Part shown: positions 7,323-16,469 of the stretch, piece after piece
Position numbering within the stretch: position 1 is the first letter of the stretch
Layout of the letters: each line of letters opens with the position of its first letter
NCBI RefSeq assembly: GCF_007856155.1
Contig: NZ_CP042266.1
Coordinates: 5,146,001 to 5,210,000 of the forward strand
Length of the DNA stretch: 64,000 bases
Direction: 5' to 3'
From: Streptomyces qinzhouensis
GTDB lineage: Bacteria; Actinomycetota; Actinomycetes; Streptomycetales; Streptomycetaceae
Notes under the pieces: model-generated
Seen by the model: the letters and a program-made list of their open reading frames with translations, nothing else
Told to the model about the DNA's origin: nothing
The model's database searches: none
Position numbers and translations under genes: made by a program

Positions 7323-9509
7323 TCAGAAGCGACCACCACCCATCCGGCCCCGGGTGCCGCCACCGCCGAAGCTGCCCGGTCTCCCGCCGAACCCACCGCT
7401 GCCGAACCCGCCACCGGAACCATGACCCCCACCCCTTCCCCCGCCGAACAGACCGCCGAGGAGAATCCCGCCGAGCACCGCTCCGCCGAGACCGCCTCCC
7501 GCGCTTCCTGCCCCTGATACACCGCCCGCGCCGAAGGGGTTCCCGAATCCACGGACGTCCTCCTCCGCGAGACGCTGAGCCTCCCGCGCCAGCGCGTCCG
7601 CCCGCTGTGCCTCGCCCAGCGCGGCCTGCACGTTCGCCTGCCCGCCACCCCCGGCCCCGCCGGTCCCCGGGGCCTCCGCTGCCTGCTCCGCCGAAAGCGC
7701 GAGCCGCCGCTGTGCCTCCGCCAGCCTGGTCCGTGCCGGGCTGCCGACCGCGCCGCGATGTGTGGTGATGTAGTCGGCCGCGGCCTCGACGGCCGCCCGG
7801 GCCCCGAGCGTCGCCTGCCCGAGGAGCGACCGGGCCCGCCGCGCCGACTCCTCGCCGGCCCGGGCCCCCGCCAGCGCCGCGTCCAGCGCGGCGTCCGCCT
7901 CCTCCACTCGCCGCAGGGCGTCGATCGGGTCGTAGGGCCCGGCTGCCATCTCCCGGCGCACCTCGGCCGCCACGCTCTCGGCCCGGGCGGTCCGCCCCCG
8001 CAGCCCGGCCGTCGACTCCTCGGGCGCCGTGCCGTCGAGCACGCCGTGCGCCTCTGCCAGGTCGCTGTCCGTCTCCGTGAGCGCCCCCGGCAGGGCCCCG
8101 ACCGCTTCCGCCAGCTCCCGGGCCCGCCGGTCCACAGCCTCGATCAGCCGGTCCGCCTGCGCCAAAGCCCCCTCCGTGGCCCGGATCTGTACGGCGGCCG
8201 TGGCGTTCTCGTCGGCGGCGAGCGCGGTGCGGGCCCGGTCCGCGGCGGTTTTGGCGAATACCAGCCGGTCCCCGGCCGCTGTCGCGTCGCTCATGACGGG
8301 GGCCGACGCGGAGGGCGCGTACCGCTCCCGCATCACCGCCAGTGCCGCGTCCGTCGAGAGGAGCCGTCCGTTCAGTTCGGCGAAACGCTCGTCAGCGGTT
8401 CGCAGCGCCTCCGGAGCGTTGCGTTCCAGATCGCGCAGCCGGTCGAAGTCCTCCGACTCGGCGTCCAGCCGCCGGTCGGCGTCCGCACAGCGGGCGAGGA
8501 TCTCCTCCAACATCCGCCGCCGGGTGGCCTCGTCCTCGGGATGGGCGTCGTCGAGCTGCTGCCGCAGCCGGAACGCCGCGGTCAGCTCGCCCTGGGCGTA
8601 AGCGACGGCGGCGGTGAAGGGTTCCGCCGCGGCCTCGCCGAACTGGGCCGTGGCGAAACCCAGCTCCTCCTGGCTGGTGCGCAGCGCATCGTCGGTCCCC
8701 ACGAGCGCCTGCCGCGCCCGCGCGTCCAGTTCGGCAGTCGGGGGACCGGCCGCGGCATCCGGACCGCTGCTCCATCCGGCCCGGCCGCCCTGGGGGGTGG
8801 TACGGGTGGCGGTACGGTGCCTGCGCCGGGTAGCGGCGTAGGCGGCTACCCCGACGACGGCGATCGCGACTCCCACCGGCAGAACCAGATCCCCGGCGCC
8901 CGTTCCCGCGGGGGCGGTTCCCGGATCGGGGTCGCCCGGGACGATCGTGGGGGACGGTACGGGCCGACCCGCGAGGACCGCCGCATAGCCGTCCGCGGCG
9001 CCGACGGCGGCACCCGCCCAGTCGTGTGCCCGCAGCGGCGGCACGATCGCGGTCCGGGCGACCTCGGCGAGCCGGGCGTCGGTGAGTGGTGACGCGGCCG
9101 CTGCCCAGTAGGCGTATTGACGATCATGGGTGGCGACGGCAAGGAGGAGGTCGTCGGTGCCGAGTCCGTTGCGGCGGGCGGTGGCGTCGGCCCATTCCTG
9201 CGCGGTACGGCCGGAGAAGTCGCGGACATAGACGACGAAGAGCTGAAGCCGCTCGGCGGCGTACAGCCGGTCGAGTGCCCGGGTGACCTCGGCCCGGCGG
9301 TCGCCGAGCGCGCCGGCCCGGTCGGTGATCTGCCCGTCGCGGGAGAGGGTGACGGGGTCCTCGGCCGGTGGCGCGGGCCGGCCCGGCCCGGCCGCCGTGC
9401 TCCGGGCCGCGGGGCGGTGGGCGGCAGTCGCGGAGGGTGCGAGCGGCGGGCTCAGCCAAGCGGCCGCCAGCAGCGCGGCGAGGGTCAGCCGGGCGGATAT
9501 TCGCGTCAC
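7323..9509 (-). CDS. TPM-domain membrane protein with coiled coil and Gly-rich tail
   Basis: A 728-residue exported and membrane-anchored protein. Residues 1-30 form a signal sequence (LTLAALLAAAWLSPPLAPSA), about 55-185 a TPM domain (SRDGQITDRAGALGDRRAEV, LFVVYVRDFSGRTAQEWAD, GLGTDDLLLAVAT), and about 206-226 a membrane helix (LPVGVAIAVVGVAAYAATRR). A long Ala/Glu/Arg-rich helical cytoplasmic part follows to about 640, then a glycine-rich tail (GGGFGSGGFGGRPGSFGGGG). TPM proteins are linked to photosystem repair or membrane stress in other phyla; the actinobacterial role is unknown. Pairing with pspA supports an envelope-stress function. The GTG at 9509 lacks a clear ribosome site, so the message may be leaderless. 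Confidence 0.85.
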   Translation of the reverse strand: MTRISARLTLAALLAAAWLSPPLAPSATAAHRPAARSTAAGPGRPAPPAEDPVTLSRDGQITDRAGALGDRRAEVTRALDRLYAAERLQLFVVYVRDFSGRTAQEWADATARRNGLGTDDLLLAVATHDRQYAYWAAAASPLTDARLAEVARTAIVPPLRAHDWAGAAVGAADGYAAVLAGRPVPSPTIVPGDPDPGTAPAGTGAGDLVLPVGVAIAVVGVAAYAATRRRHRTATRTTPQGGRAGWSSGPDAAAGPPTAELDARARQALVGTDDALRTSQEELGFATAQFGEAAAEPFTAAVAYAQGELTAAFRLRQQLDDAHPEDEATRRRMLEEILARCADADRRLDAESEDFDRLRDLERNAPEALRTADERFAELNGRLLSTDAALAVMRERYAPSASAPVMSDATAAGDRLVFAKTAADRARTALAADENATAAVQIRATEGALAQADRLIEAVDRRARELAEAVGALPGALTETDSDLAEAHGVLDGTAPEESTAGLRGRTARAESVAAEVRREMAAGPYDPIDALRRVEEADAALDAALAGARAGEESARRARSLLGQATLGARAAVEAAADYITTHRGAVGSPARTRLAEAQRRLALSAEQAAEAPGTGGAGGGGQANVQAALGEAQRADALAREAQRLAEEDVRGFGNPFGAGGVSGAGSAGGGLGGAVLGGILLGGLFGGGRGGGHGSGGGFGSGGFGGRPGSFGGGGTRGRMGGGRF

Positions 9510-9840
9510 ATGGGGAGGTTATGTCCCTATTTTTATGGGCGCGACCTGGCGAGAAGTCGCCAATCAGGTGTCACGTTGAGTGACTGCGGACATCTACTCG
9601 ATACGCGGCCGAGCCCGGCCCCCGCGGCCGGACGGGCCGGAGCCCGCGCCGCGTGCCGCACCTTGATATCTGCACAGAGAGAAATCCGGGAACCTCGGCG
9701 AGGGGCGAGGGGCGAGGGGCGAGGGGCCGGGCGGAAGCCGGGTCCGTGGAGCGGTGCGCCCGGGCACCGCTCCACGAACCCGGTCCGGCGCTAGGAAGCC
9801 GTGGCGGCGTCGACGGTAGGACGCGATCGGCCGGACACGG
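9510..9840. other. Intergenic region with heptamer repeat and terminator
   Basis: Separates the TPM gene start from the sdhB stop, both on the minus strand. It contains four tandem GAGGGGC units (9700-9727), the sdh terminator (9738-9783) and an AT-richer stretch near 9510-9560 that may hold the TPM promoter. No convincing ORF. Confidence 0.6.
9738..9783 (-). terminator. Terminator of the sdh operon
   Basis: Arms 9738-9757 and 9764-9783 pair over 20 bp with one mismatch around a 6-nt loop; the inner core is GTGGAGCGGTGC/GCACCGCTCCAC. It lies about 58 bp past the sdhB stop. Confidence 0.8.
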
Positions 9841-10614
9841 TCAGGAACCGTCCCTGCGCCGGATCTTGTTGCCGAGCCAGACCAGGGGGTCGTACTTGCG
9901 GTCGACGGCGCGCTCCTTCAGCGGGATCAGAGCGTTGTCCGTGATCCTGATGCCCTCGGGGCACACCTCCGTACAGCATTTGGTGATGTTGCAGTAGCCC
10001 AGCCCGTGCTCGTCCTGGGCGGTCTTCTTGCGGTCGAGGCCCACCTCCTCGGCCGAGTCCAGCGGGTGCATGTCCAGTTCGGCGACCCGCATCAGGAAGC
10101 GCGGCCCGGCGAACGCCGTCTTGTTCTCCTCGTGGTCACGGACCACATGGCAGGTGTCCTGGCAGAGGAAGCACTCGATGCACTTGCGGAACTCCTGGGA
10201 GCGGTCCACATCGGCCTGCTGCATCCGGTACTCGCCCGGGGCGACCCCCCGTGGTGGTACGAAGGACGGCACCTCCCGCGCCTTCGTGTAGTTGAAGGAG
10301 ACGTCGGTGACCAGATCGCGTGTTACGGGAAAGGCCCGCAGGGGCGTCACAGTGATCGTTTCGTCGCGCGAGAAGACGGACATCCGCGTCATGCACATCA
10401 GCCGGGGGCGGCCGTTGATTTCCGCACTGCACGAGCCGCACTTACCGGCCTTGCAGTTCCAGCGGACCGCGAGATCGGGCGCCTGGGTGGCCTGGAGGCG
10501 GTGGATGATGTCGAGGACGACCTCACCGTCGTGGACCTCCACGGAATAGTCCCGCAGTTCCCCGCCCTCCTGGTCGCCCCGCCACACCCTGAAGCCGGCC
10601 TGGTACGTACTCAC
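9841..10614 (-). CDS. sdhB: Succinate dehydrogenase iron-sulfur subunit
   Basis: Electron-transfer subunit of complex II, 257 residues. The [2Fe-2S] ligands are CKAGKCGSCS with a later LMC. The [4Fe-4S]/[3Fe-4S] ligands are CIECFLCQDTC and CNITKCCTEVCPEGI. GTG at 10614 overlaps the sdhA stop in a GTGA arrangement, implying translational coupling. The upstream readthrough of the frame is sdhA shadow. It resembles the mycobacterial Sdh1 iron-sulfur protein in size. It transfers electrons from the SdhA flavin to the membrane subunit and menaquinone. Confidence 0.95.
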   Translation of the reverse strand: MSTYQAGFRVWRGDQEGGELRDYSVEVHDGEVVLDIIHRLQATQAPDLAVRWNCKAGKCGSCSAEINGRPRLMCMTRMSVFSRDETITVTPLRAFPVTRDLVTDVSFNYTKAREVPSFVPPRGVAPGEYRMQQADVDRSQEFRKCIECFLCQDTCHVVRDHEENKTAFAGPRFLMRVAELDMHPLDSAEEVGLDRKKTAQDEHGLGYCNITKCCTEVCPEGIRITDNALIPLKERAVDRKYDPLVWLGNKIRRRDGS

Positions 10615-12587
10615 TCGTGGAGCTCCTCTTCGGTGAGGTACTTGACCAGCTCCTCCTTCTCGAACAGGGCGAGCAGGTCGGGTCGGATGGGGTCGGTCGT
10701 CGTACGTTGCAGGCCGATCCGGCCGGTGGAGGTGCCGTCGGTCGAAGCGGAGCCGGTGTCCGGGCCGGTATCCGTGCCCGTGGTCGTGCCCGTGCCCGTG
10801 CCTGTGGAGTCGGCCAGTCGGCACAGCAGATTGATACGGCGCCACTCCCGCTCCATCGCGGGGCGGTCCTCCCGGGTGTGGCCGCCGCGGCTCTCGGTGC
10901 GTTCCAGGGCGGCGCGGGCGATGCACTCGCTGACCAGGAGCATGTTCCGCAGGTCGAGGGCGAGGTGCCAGCCGGGGTTGAACTGCCGATGGCCCTCGAC
11001 ACCGGCCCGGCGGGCCCGGTCACCGAGCCGGGCCAGGTGCTCCAGCGCCTGTCGCATCTCGCCCTCCCGGCGGATGATCCCGACCAGGTCGTTCATGGTC
11101 TGCTGGAGCTCCTGGTGGAGGGTGTAGGGATTCTCCGGCGGACCGCCGTCCGGAGCCCCGGAGGCACTGAACGGGCGCAGCGCCTCCGCCGCCGCGGCGT
11201 CGACCCGGGCCTCGTCCACGGAGGGGAGGGGGCTGCTCTCCCGGGCGTGCCGGGCCGCGTGGAGTCCGGCGCGGCGGCCGAAGACGAGGAGATCGGAGAG
11301 GGAGTTGCCGCCGAGCCGGTTGGAGCCGTGCATCCCGCCGGCGACCTCACCGGCCGCGAAGAGACCGGGCACCCCCACCGCGGCCGCGGTGTCGGAGGCG
11401 ACGGCCACGCCGCCCATCACATAGTGGCAGGTGGGACCGACCTCCATCGGCTCTGCGGTGATGTCGACATCCGCCAGTTCCTTGAACTGGTGGTACATCG
11501 ACGGCAGGCGGCGGCGGATGACCTCGGCGGGCATCCGGGTCGAGACGTCGAGGAAGACCCCTCCCGCGGGCGAACCGCGGCCCGCCTTGACCTCGGAATT
11601 GATGGCACGGGCGACTTCGTCGCGGGGGAGCAGCTCGGGTGGACGGCGGTTGTGGTCGGGGTCGTCGTACCAGCGGTCGGCCTCGTCCTCCGACTGGGCG
11701 TACTTCTCTTTGAAGACCTCCGGGATGTAGTCGAACATGAACCGTTTGCCCTCGGAGTTGCGCAGTACCCCGCCGTCGCCGCGGACGGACTCGGTGACCA
11801 GGATGCCCTTGACCGAGGGGGGCCAGACCATGCCCGTCGGGTGGAACTGGATGAACTCCATGTTGAGCAGCGGCGCACCCGCGAGGAGGGCGAGGGCGTG
11901 TCCGTCGCCCGTGTACTCCCACGAATTGGAGGTGACCTTGAAAGACTTGCCGACGCCGCCGGTGGCGAGGACGACCGAAGGCGCCTCGACCACGAAGAAC
12001 CGGCCCGACTCCCGTTCGTAGCAGAAGACCCCCGCGACCCGGTCGCCGTCCTTGAGGATGCGGGTGACCGTGCACTCCTGGAAGATCTTCAGCCGGGATT
12101 CGTGGTCGCCGGTGGCGGCCTCGTCCTCCTGCTGGAGCGAGACGATCTTCTGCTGGAGGGTGCGGATCAGCTCCAGTCCGGTCCGGTCACCGACATGGGC
12201 CAGCCTGGGATACTCGTGGCCGCCGAAGTTGCGCTGGGAGATCCGGCCGTCGGCGGTCCGGTCGAAGAGCGCGCCCCAGGTCTCCAGCTCCCAGACCCGG
12301 GCCGGTGCCTCCTGGGCGTGCAGCTCCGCCATCCGCCACTGGTTGAGGAACTTCCCGCCCCGCATGGTGTCCCGGAAGTGCACCTGCCAGTTGTCCCCGG
12401 CGTTCACATTGCCCATCGAGGCGGCGATACCGCCCTCCGCCATCACGGTATGGGCCTTGCCGAAGAGCGACTTGCAGATCACCGCGGTACGGGCGCCGCG
12501 CTCCCGGGCCTCGATGGCGGCACGCAGACCGGCACCTCCCGCACCGACCACGACGACGTCCCACTGCTGGCGTTCGAGTTGCGTCAT
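10611..12587 (-). CDS. sdhA: Succinate dehydrogenase flavoprotein subunit
   Basis: Catalytic subunit oxidising succinate to fumarate, 658 residues. The Rossmann FAD motif is VVVVGAGGAGLRAAIEARE. His46 in KAHTVMAEGG matches the position of covalent FAD attachment. The active-site region includes FIQFHPTG and GGVAVASDTAAAVGVPGLFA, and SNRLGGNSLSDLLVFGRRAG closes the FAD domain. Near the C-terminus there is an unusual Thr/Gly run (STGTGTGTTTGTDTGPDTG) encoded by tandem hexamers at about 10774-10803, placed in an otherwise conserved helical region. ATG at 12587 is one base past the stop of the membrane subunit. Confidence 0.96.
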   Translation of the reverse strand: MTQLERQQWDVVVVGAGGAGLRAAIEARERGARTAVICKSLFGKAHTVMAEGGIAASMGNVNAGDNWQVHFRDTMRGGKFLNQWRMAELHAQEAPARVWELETWGALFDRTADGRISQRNFGGHEYPRLAHVGDRTGLELIRTLQQKIVSLQQEDEAATGDHESRLKIFQECTVTRILKDGDRVAGVFCYERESGRFFVVEAPSVVLATGGVGKSFKVTSNSWEYTGDGHALALLAGAPLLNMEFIQFHPTGMVWPPSVKGILVTESVRGDGGVLRNSEGKRFMFDYIPEVFKEKYAQSEDEADRWYDDPDHNRRPPELLPRDEVARAINSEVKAGRGSPAGGVFLDVSTRMPAEVIRRRLPSMYHQFKELADVDITAEPMEVGPTCHYVMGGVAVASDTAAAVGVPGLFAAGEVAGGMHGSNRLGGNSLSDLLVFGRRAGLHAARHARESSPLPSVDEARVDAAAAEALRPFSASGAPDGGPPENPYTLHQELQQTMNDLVGIIRREGEMRQALEHLARLGDRARRAGVEGHRQFNPGWHLALDLRNMLLVSECIARAALERTESRGGHTREDRPAMEREWRRINLLCRLADSTGTGTGTTTGTDTGPDTGSASTDGTSTGRIGLQRTTTDPIRPDLLALFEKEELVKYLTEEELHE

Positions 12588-12588
12588 G

Positions 12589-13446
12589 TCAGAAGAACCT
12601 CGGATCGTCGAAGGCACCGGAGGCGACCAGATAGACATAGAAGTCGGCGGCCGCGACGCTGATCAGCGATGCCCACGCCAGTTGCATATGGCGCTCGTTC
12701 AGCCTGCCCACCCAGCCCCACAGGCGGTAGCGCACGGGATGCTTCGAGAAGTGCTTGAGCCGGCCGCCGACGATATGCCGGCACGAATGGCACGACAGGG
12801 TGTAAGCCCAGATCAGCACGATGTTGATCAGGAAGACGACGGTGCCCAGACCCATATGGCCCCAGGCGTAGTCCTCGTCGCGGAAGGCGAGCACGGTGTC
12901 ATAGGTGAGGATCCCCGCGACGCCGATCGCCAGATAGAAGAAGTACCGGTGGACGTTCTGGAGGATCAGCGGGAAACGGGTCTCACCGGAGTACTTGCGG
13001 TGGGGTTCGGCGACCGCGCAGGCCGGGGGAGACGCCCAGAAGCCCCGGTAGTACGCCTTGCGGTAGTAGTAGCAGGTGAGCCGGAAGCCGAGCGGGAAGA
13101 TCAGGATCAGCAGCGCGGGGGACAGGCCCCACCAGCTGCCGACGATCCCCCAGCCGGGGCCGCCCTGCATCGGAACGCAGTTCTCCGCCAGACAGGGCGA
13201 GTAGAAGGGGGACACATAGGGGGCGGCGTAGTAGTCGGCGTTGGCGAAGGCCCGCCAGGTCGAATACGCGATGAAGGCGAGCAGCCCGGCCGCGGTGAGC
13301 GCCGGTGACAGCCACCAGCGGTCCGTCCGCAGATGGCGGGGGGTGATGGCGGCGCGGGTTGGGCCGTGCACCCCCGTTCCCGCGCCGGGTACCGGGTCCG
13401 GCGACCCGCTCTTGTGGACGTTTGGTGGTTCGGTACCAGTGGCCAA
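12589..13446 (-). CDS. sdhC: Succinate dehydrogenase membrane anchor, Sdh1 type
   Basis: A 285-residue polytopic protein with about five membrane helices, for example WWLSPALTAAGLLAFIAYST, GLSPALLILIFPLGFRLTCY, YFFYLAIGVAGILTYDTVLA and MGLGTVVFLINIVLIWAYTL. It anchors SdhAB and binds quinone. It carries a cluster CHSCRH at residues 219-224 right after the fourth helix, and a Cys pair in SPCLAENC. From memory, the mycobacterial Sdh1 anchor holds a membrane-embedded Rieske-type cluster, and this motif would supply two Cys and two His. TTG at 13446 is chosen because GGAGA lies about 8 bp upstream; the longer open frame has no good start. The first 40 residues are cytoplasmic and poorly conserved. 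Confidence 0.88.
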   Translation of the reverse strand: MATGTEPPNVHKSGSPDPVPGAGTGVHGPTRAAITPRHLRTDRWWLSPALTAAGLLAFIAYSTWRAFANADYYAAPYVSPFYSPCLAENCVPMQGGPGWGIVGSWWGLSPALLILIFPLGFRLTCYYYRKAYYRGFWASPPACAVAEPHRKYSGETRFPLILQNVHRYFFYLAIGVAGILTYDTVLAFRDEDYAWGHMGLGTVVFLINIVLIWAYTLSCHSCRHIVGGRLKHFSKHPVRYRLWGWVGRLNERHMQLAWASLISVAAADFYVYLVASGAFDDPRFF

Positions 13447-13457
13447 AGGAAGGTCTC

Positions 13458-13718
13458 CTAGGGAGCGTGCCGGTCTCGGACGCCCAGCCCCTCGTCGTCG
13501 GAGTCCGTCCACAGCGCGTTGTTGTACGGCGCATCGGGGATGGTGACCAGGGCCTCGTCCGCCCCGGGCCGGGGACCGGCCGGTGTGCCGGGTCCGGCGC
13601 CGCGGGGCCGCCCCGCCGGGCTGCCGAGCCGGCCGACGGTGTGCTCCAGCTCCTCGACCCGCTGAACCAGGTCGTCGAGGCGGCGCTGCATCGTGGTCAG
13701 GTCTTCCTGCTGGGACAT
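13458..13718 (-). CDS. Small coiled-coil protein at head of the sdh operon
   Basis: An 86-residue protein, MSQQEDLTTMQRRLDDLVQR, with a short heptad helix (RRLDDLVQRVEELEHTVGRL) followed by a Pro/Gly-rich linker and a C-terminal NNALWTDSDDEGLG segment. It ends 11 bp before the sdhC start, so it is first in the sdh operon. No known domain and no membrane segment. The tight spacing suggests a role with the complex, perhaps an assembly or regulatory helper, but this is only inference from position. Confidence 0.72.
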   Translation of the reverse strand: MSQQEDLTTMQRRLDDLVQRVEELEHTVGRLGSPAGRPRGAGPGTPAGPRPGADEALVTIPDAPYNNALWTDSDDEGLGVRDRHAP

Positions 13719-14072
13719 GACGTGCCCTCACTTCCGCGGGGTGCGGTGGCGTCGCTCATGCGCCTGCGAGTGTTGCGCGTCACATCCCCGGTTGTGAAGG
13801 GATATGCCGCGACTTCCCGCGCAGGAGTGGCGAGTGCGCCCCCGGTTGTCCGGATCTCACTGCCTCCATTGTCATCACCTTCCTGGTGATAAGGGTGCTT
13901 CATCCGATATTCCGCTGGTCTGCCCGGGTGACCTTCGAGGCCGCTCGCGCCGTGTCGGCGCCGCCCTCCGTGCCCCGTCCCCTTCAGTGGACCGGAATAG
14001 GTGTGATCATCAAAAGATTTCCTCGTTCTCCGCATTTGCCCCGCGGAGCCATCAGGATGAAGAGGTGGACCC
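13719..14072. other. Divergent regulatory region, sdh operon / LpqW-like gene
   Basis: About 350 bases between divergent genes. It includes an inverted repeat ATCACC-ttcct-GGTGAT (13874-13890) on the sdh side, a candidate operator, and lower GC around 13860-13910 and 14000-14030, where promoters may lie. No ORF is convincing. Confidence 0.6.
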
Positions 14073-16469
14073 ATGGCCCAGGCCCGGATCTCCCAGACCC
14101 TCCGGTCCCGGACACTCCGTTCCGTGGCGCTGCTCACCGGTGGGGTGCTCGCGATCCCCGCGCTCGCGGGCTGCGGCGCCGACGAGTCCGAGCTGACCGG
14201 TCAGGCCTCCGCGCAGGACATCGCGACCACGCAACGGAAGGAAGTCGGCGACGGTGGCACCCTGCGCTGGGCCGCCGACTCCGTGCCCACCACCCTCAAT
14301 ACCTTCCAGGCCGACGCGGACGCCACCACCGCCCGGATTGCCCAGGCCGTGCTGCCGGCGCTCTTCACCCTCGATACCAACGGCCGTCCCCAGCGCAATC
14401 CGGACTATGTGGAATCCGCCGAGATCGTCGAGCGGGAGCCCAAGCAGGTGGTGCTCTACAAGCTCAACCAGAAGGCGGTCTGGAGCGACGGCCGGGAGAT
14501 CGGCGCCCCCGACTTCGTTGCCCAGTGGCGGGCCCTCAGCGGCCGGAACACCGCCTACTGGACCGCGCGCAACGCCGGATACGACCGCATCGAGGAGATC
14601 CAGAAGGGCGCCAACGACCTCGAAGTCAAGATCACCTTCAAAAAGCCCTACGCCGACTGGCAGTCCCTCTTCACCCCGCTCTATCCGAAGGACGTCACCG
14701 GCACCCCCAAGGCCTTCAACGACGGAGCCCGCAACACGCTCAAGGCCACGGCGGGGCCGTTCCGGATCGGCGCGGTCGACCGCAAGAAGAAGGACGTCAC
14801 CCTGGTGCGCAACCCCCGCTGGTGGGGTGACCAGTCCAAACTGGACGCCCTGGTCCTGACCGCCGTGCCGCGCGACAAGCGGGCCGGCGCGCTGGCCGCG
14901 GGGAAGGTCGACGTCGCCGAGATCGACCGGGGCACGGCCGACCGGATCGCCCTCGCCGTACGGAACAAGTCCACCGGCGGCCAGCAGCCCGGCCACGGCC
15001 CCCAGGCCGCCCTCACACCGGCCAAGGCCCTGCGGCTGTGGGCCCTGGCCAACGGCTCCGACGAGGAAGCGGCCGAGATCGCCCAGGCCACCAGGGAGAA
15101 GACCGCCGAGGCCATCCGGACGTACGCCGTCGAGCAGGCCGGGCTGCGCGGCATCGCGGTACGCCGGACCCTCGAACCCGCCTACACGCAGCTCGCGCTC
15201 AACGGCGAGTCGGGCCCCCTCGCCGACGACCGGGTCCGCCGGGCCATCGCCCGGGCCCTCGACCGCAAGGAACTGGCCGAGACCGTACTGCGCCCACTCG
15301 GTCTCCCCGCGGTCCCGCCCGGCAGCCACCTCGCCCTCCGGGGGCAGCGCGCCTACACCGACAACAGCGGGGCCCTGGGGGAGCAGAACACCCAGGAGGC
15401 GCAGGCCCTCCTCGCCGACGCGGGCTGGACCCCGGGCGGAGCGCTGAAGAAGCCCGCGCCGGTGAAGGCCGGGTCGAGCGCCTCACCGGCCGCCCCCGAC
15501 GAAGGCGACGCGGCCGACGGCAAGAACACCGGACGGAGCCCCGCCCGGGCCGCCGAGGCCACCTCCCCGGCACTGTCGCGCCCGGACGGCCCCTCTCACG
15601 ACGGCCTCTACATCGTGGGCGACGAGAAGTCCGGCCGCGGCGCGACCCGGGTCCTCGCCCCGGCGCCCGTGACCTTCGAGGACCTCTCCCTCCAGCGCCG
15701 GGCCGACCGGCTCACCGAAACCGACGGCGGGACGGACACCGGCCGCGGCGGGGAGAAGAAGGACGCCAAGGACGCCAGGGGCGGGGTCACCGGCGCCTAC
15801 GCCCCGGCGGGCACCGCCGCGCCCCTCGCCGCGGGCGGCCGCCTCGGCAAGGACGGCAAACCGCTCACCCTGCGCTTCGTCCTTCCTTCCGGACCCGGCT
15901 CCGATTCGCTGCGCTCGGTGGGCGAGAAGATCAGCCGGATGCTGAAGCGGATCGGGGTGGAGACCCGGATCACCAAGGTCGCCGACGAAAGCTACTTCAA
16001 GGACCACATCGCCTCCGGCCAGTACGACCTCGCCCTGTACTCGTGGCCCGCCACCGCCTACCCGGCCACCGACGCCCGCCCCATCTACGCCAAGCCGGAA
16101 CCCGCCAGCGACGGGTCACTGCTGGTGGAGCAGAACTACACCCGGGTCGGCACCGACTACATCGACCAGTTGTTCGACCAGGCCGCGGGTGAACTGGACC
16201 AGGACGAGAACCGCGATCTGGTCCGCCGGGCGGATGCCAGGATCTGGGCGGCGGCGGGCTCGATCCCGCTCTACCAGCGGCCCGAGCTGGTCGCGGTCCG
16301 GCCGGTCGTACTGAACGCCGGAGCCTTCGGCTTCGCCACCCCCCGGCTCCAGGACATCGGCTTCACCAAGGCCGCGGCGCGCAAGGCCGGACCCCCGCCG
16401 GTCCTGCCGAGCCCCTCGGCGAGCCCGGCCGAGGGCTCGGAGGAGGGCTCGGAAGAGGCATCGGAGTAG
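14073..16469 (+). CDS. LpqW-like lipoprotein, family 5 solute-binding fold
   Basis: A 798-residue exported lipoprotein with a lipobox (LAIPALAGC) and SBP_bac_5 fold: GTLRWAADSVPTTLNTFQAD, VWSDGREIGAPDFVAQWRAL, PAYTQLALNGESGPLADDRV near the hinge, then GKDGKPLTLRFVLPSGPGSD in lobe two. A low-complexity insert of about 130 residues (roughly 465-600) splits the second lobe, and the tail is Ser/Glu-rich. It has no ABC permease beside it and sits directly upstream of typA, as lpqW does next to typA in M. tuberculosis. LpqW there influences phosphatidylinositol mannoside/lipoarabinomannan synthesis rather than transport. Orthology is inferred from order and fold. Confidence 0.82.
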   Translation: MAQARISQTLRSRTLRSVALLTGGVLAIPALAGCGADESELTGQASAQDIATTQRKEVGDGGTLRWAADSVPTTLNTFQADADATTARIAQAVLPALFTLDTNGRPQRNPDYVESAEIVEREPKQVVLYKLNQKAVWSDGREIGAPDFVAQWRALSGRNTAYWTARNAGYDRIEEIQKGANDLEVKITFKKPYADWQSLFTPLYPKDVTGTPKAFNDGARNTLKATAGPFRIGAVDRKKKDVTLVRNPRWWGDQSKLDALVLTAVPRDKRAGALAAGKVDVAEIDRGTADRIALAVRNKSTGGQQPGHGPQAALTPAKALRLWALANGSDEEAAEIAQATREKTAEAIRTYAVEQAGLRGIAVRRTLEPAYTQLALNGESGPLADDRVRRAIARALDRKELAETVLRPLGLPAVPPGSHLALRGQRAYTDNSGALGEQNTQEAQALLADAGWTPGGALKKPAPVKAGSSASPAAPDEGDAADGKNTGRSPARAAEATSPALSRPDGPSHDGLYIVGDEKSGRGATRVLAPAPVTFEDLSLQRRADRLTETDGGTDTGRGGEKKDAKDARGGVTGAYAPAGTAAPLAAGGRLGKDGKPLTLRFVLPSGPGSDSLRSVGEKISRMLKRIGVETRITKVADESYFKDHIASGQYDLALYSWPATAYPATDARPIYAKPEPASDGSLLVEQNYTRVGTDYIDQLFDQAAGELDQDENRDLVRRADARIWAAAGSIPLYQRPELVAVRPVVLNAGAFGFATPRLQDIGFTKAAARKAGPPPVLPSPSASPAEGSEEGSEEASE

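Noticed and set aside
4508..7648. 1046-aa open frame on the minus strand
   Set aside because: It is antisense to the SpoIIE-type and pspA genes; composition is Gly/Arg/Ala with no domain. High-GC DNA gives long antisense frames.
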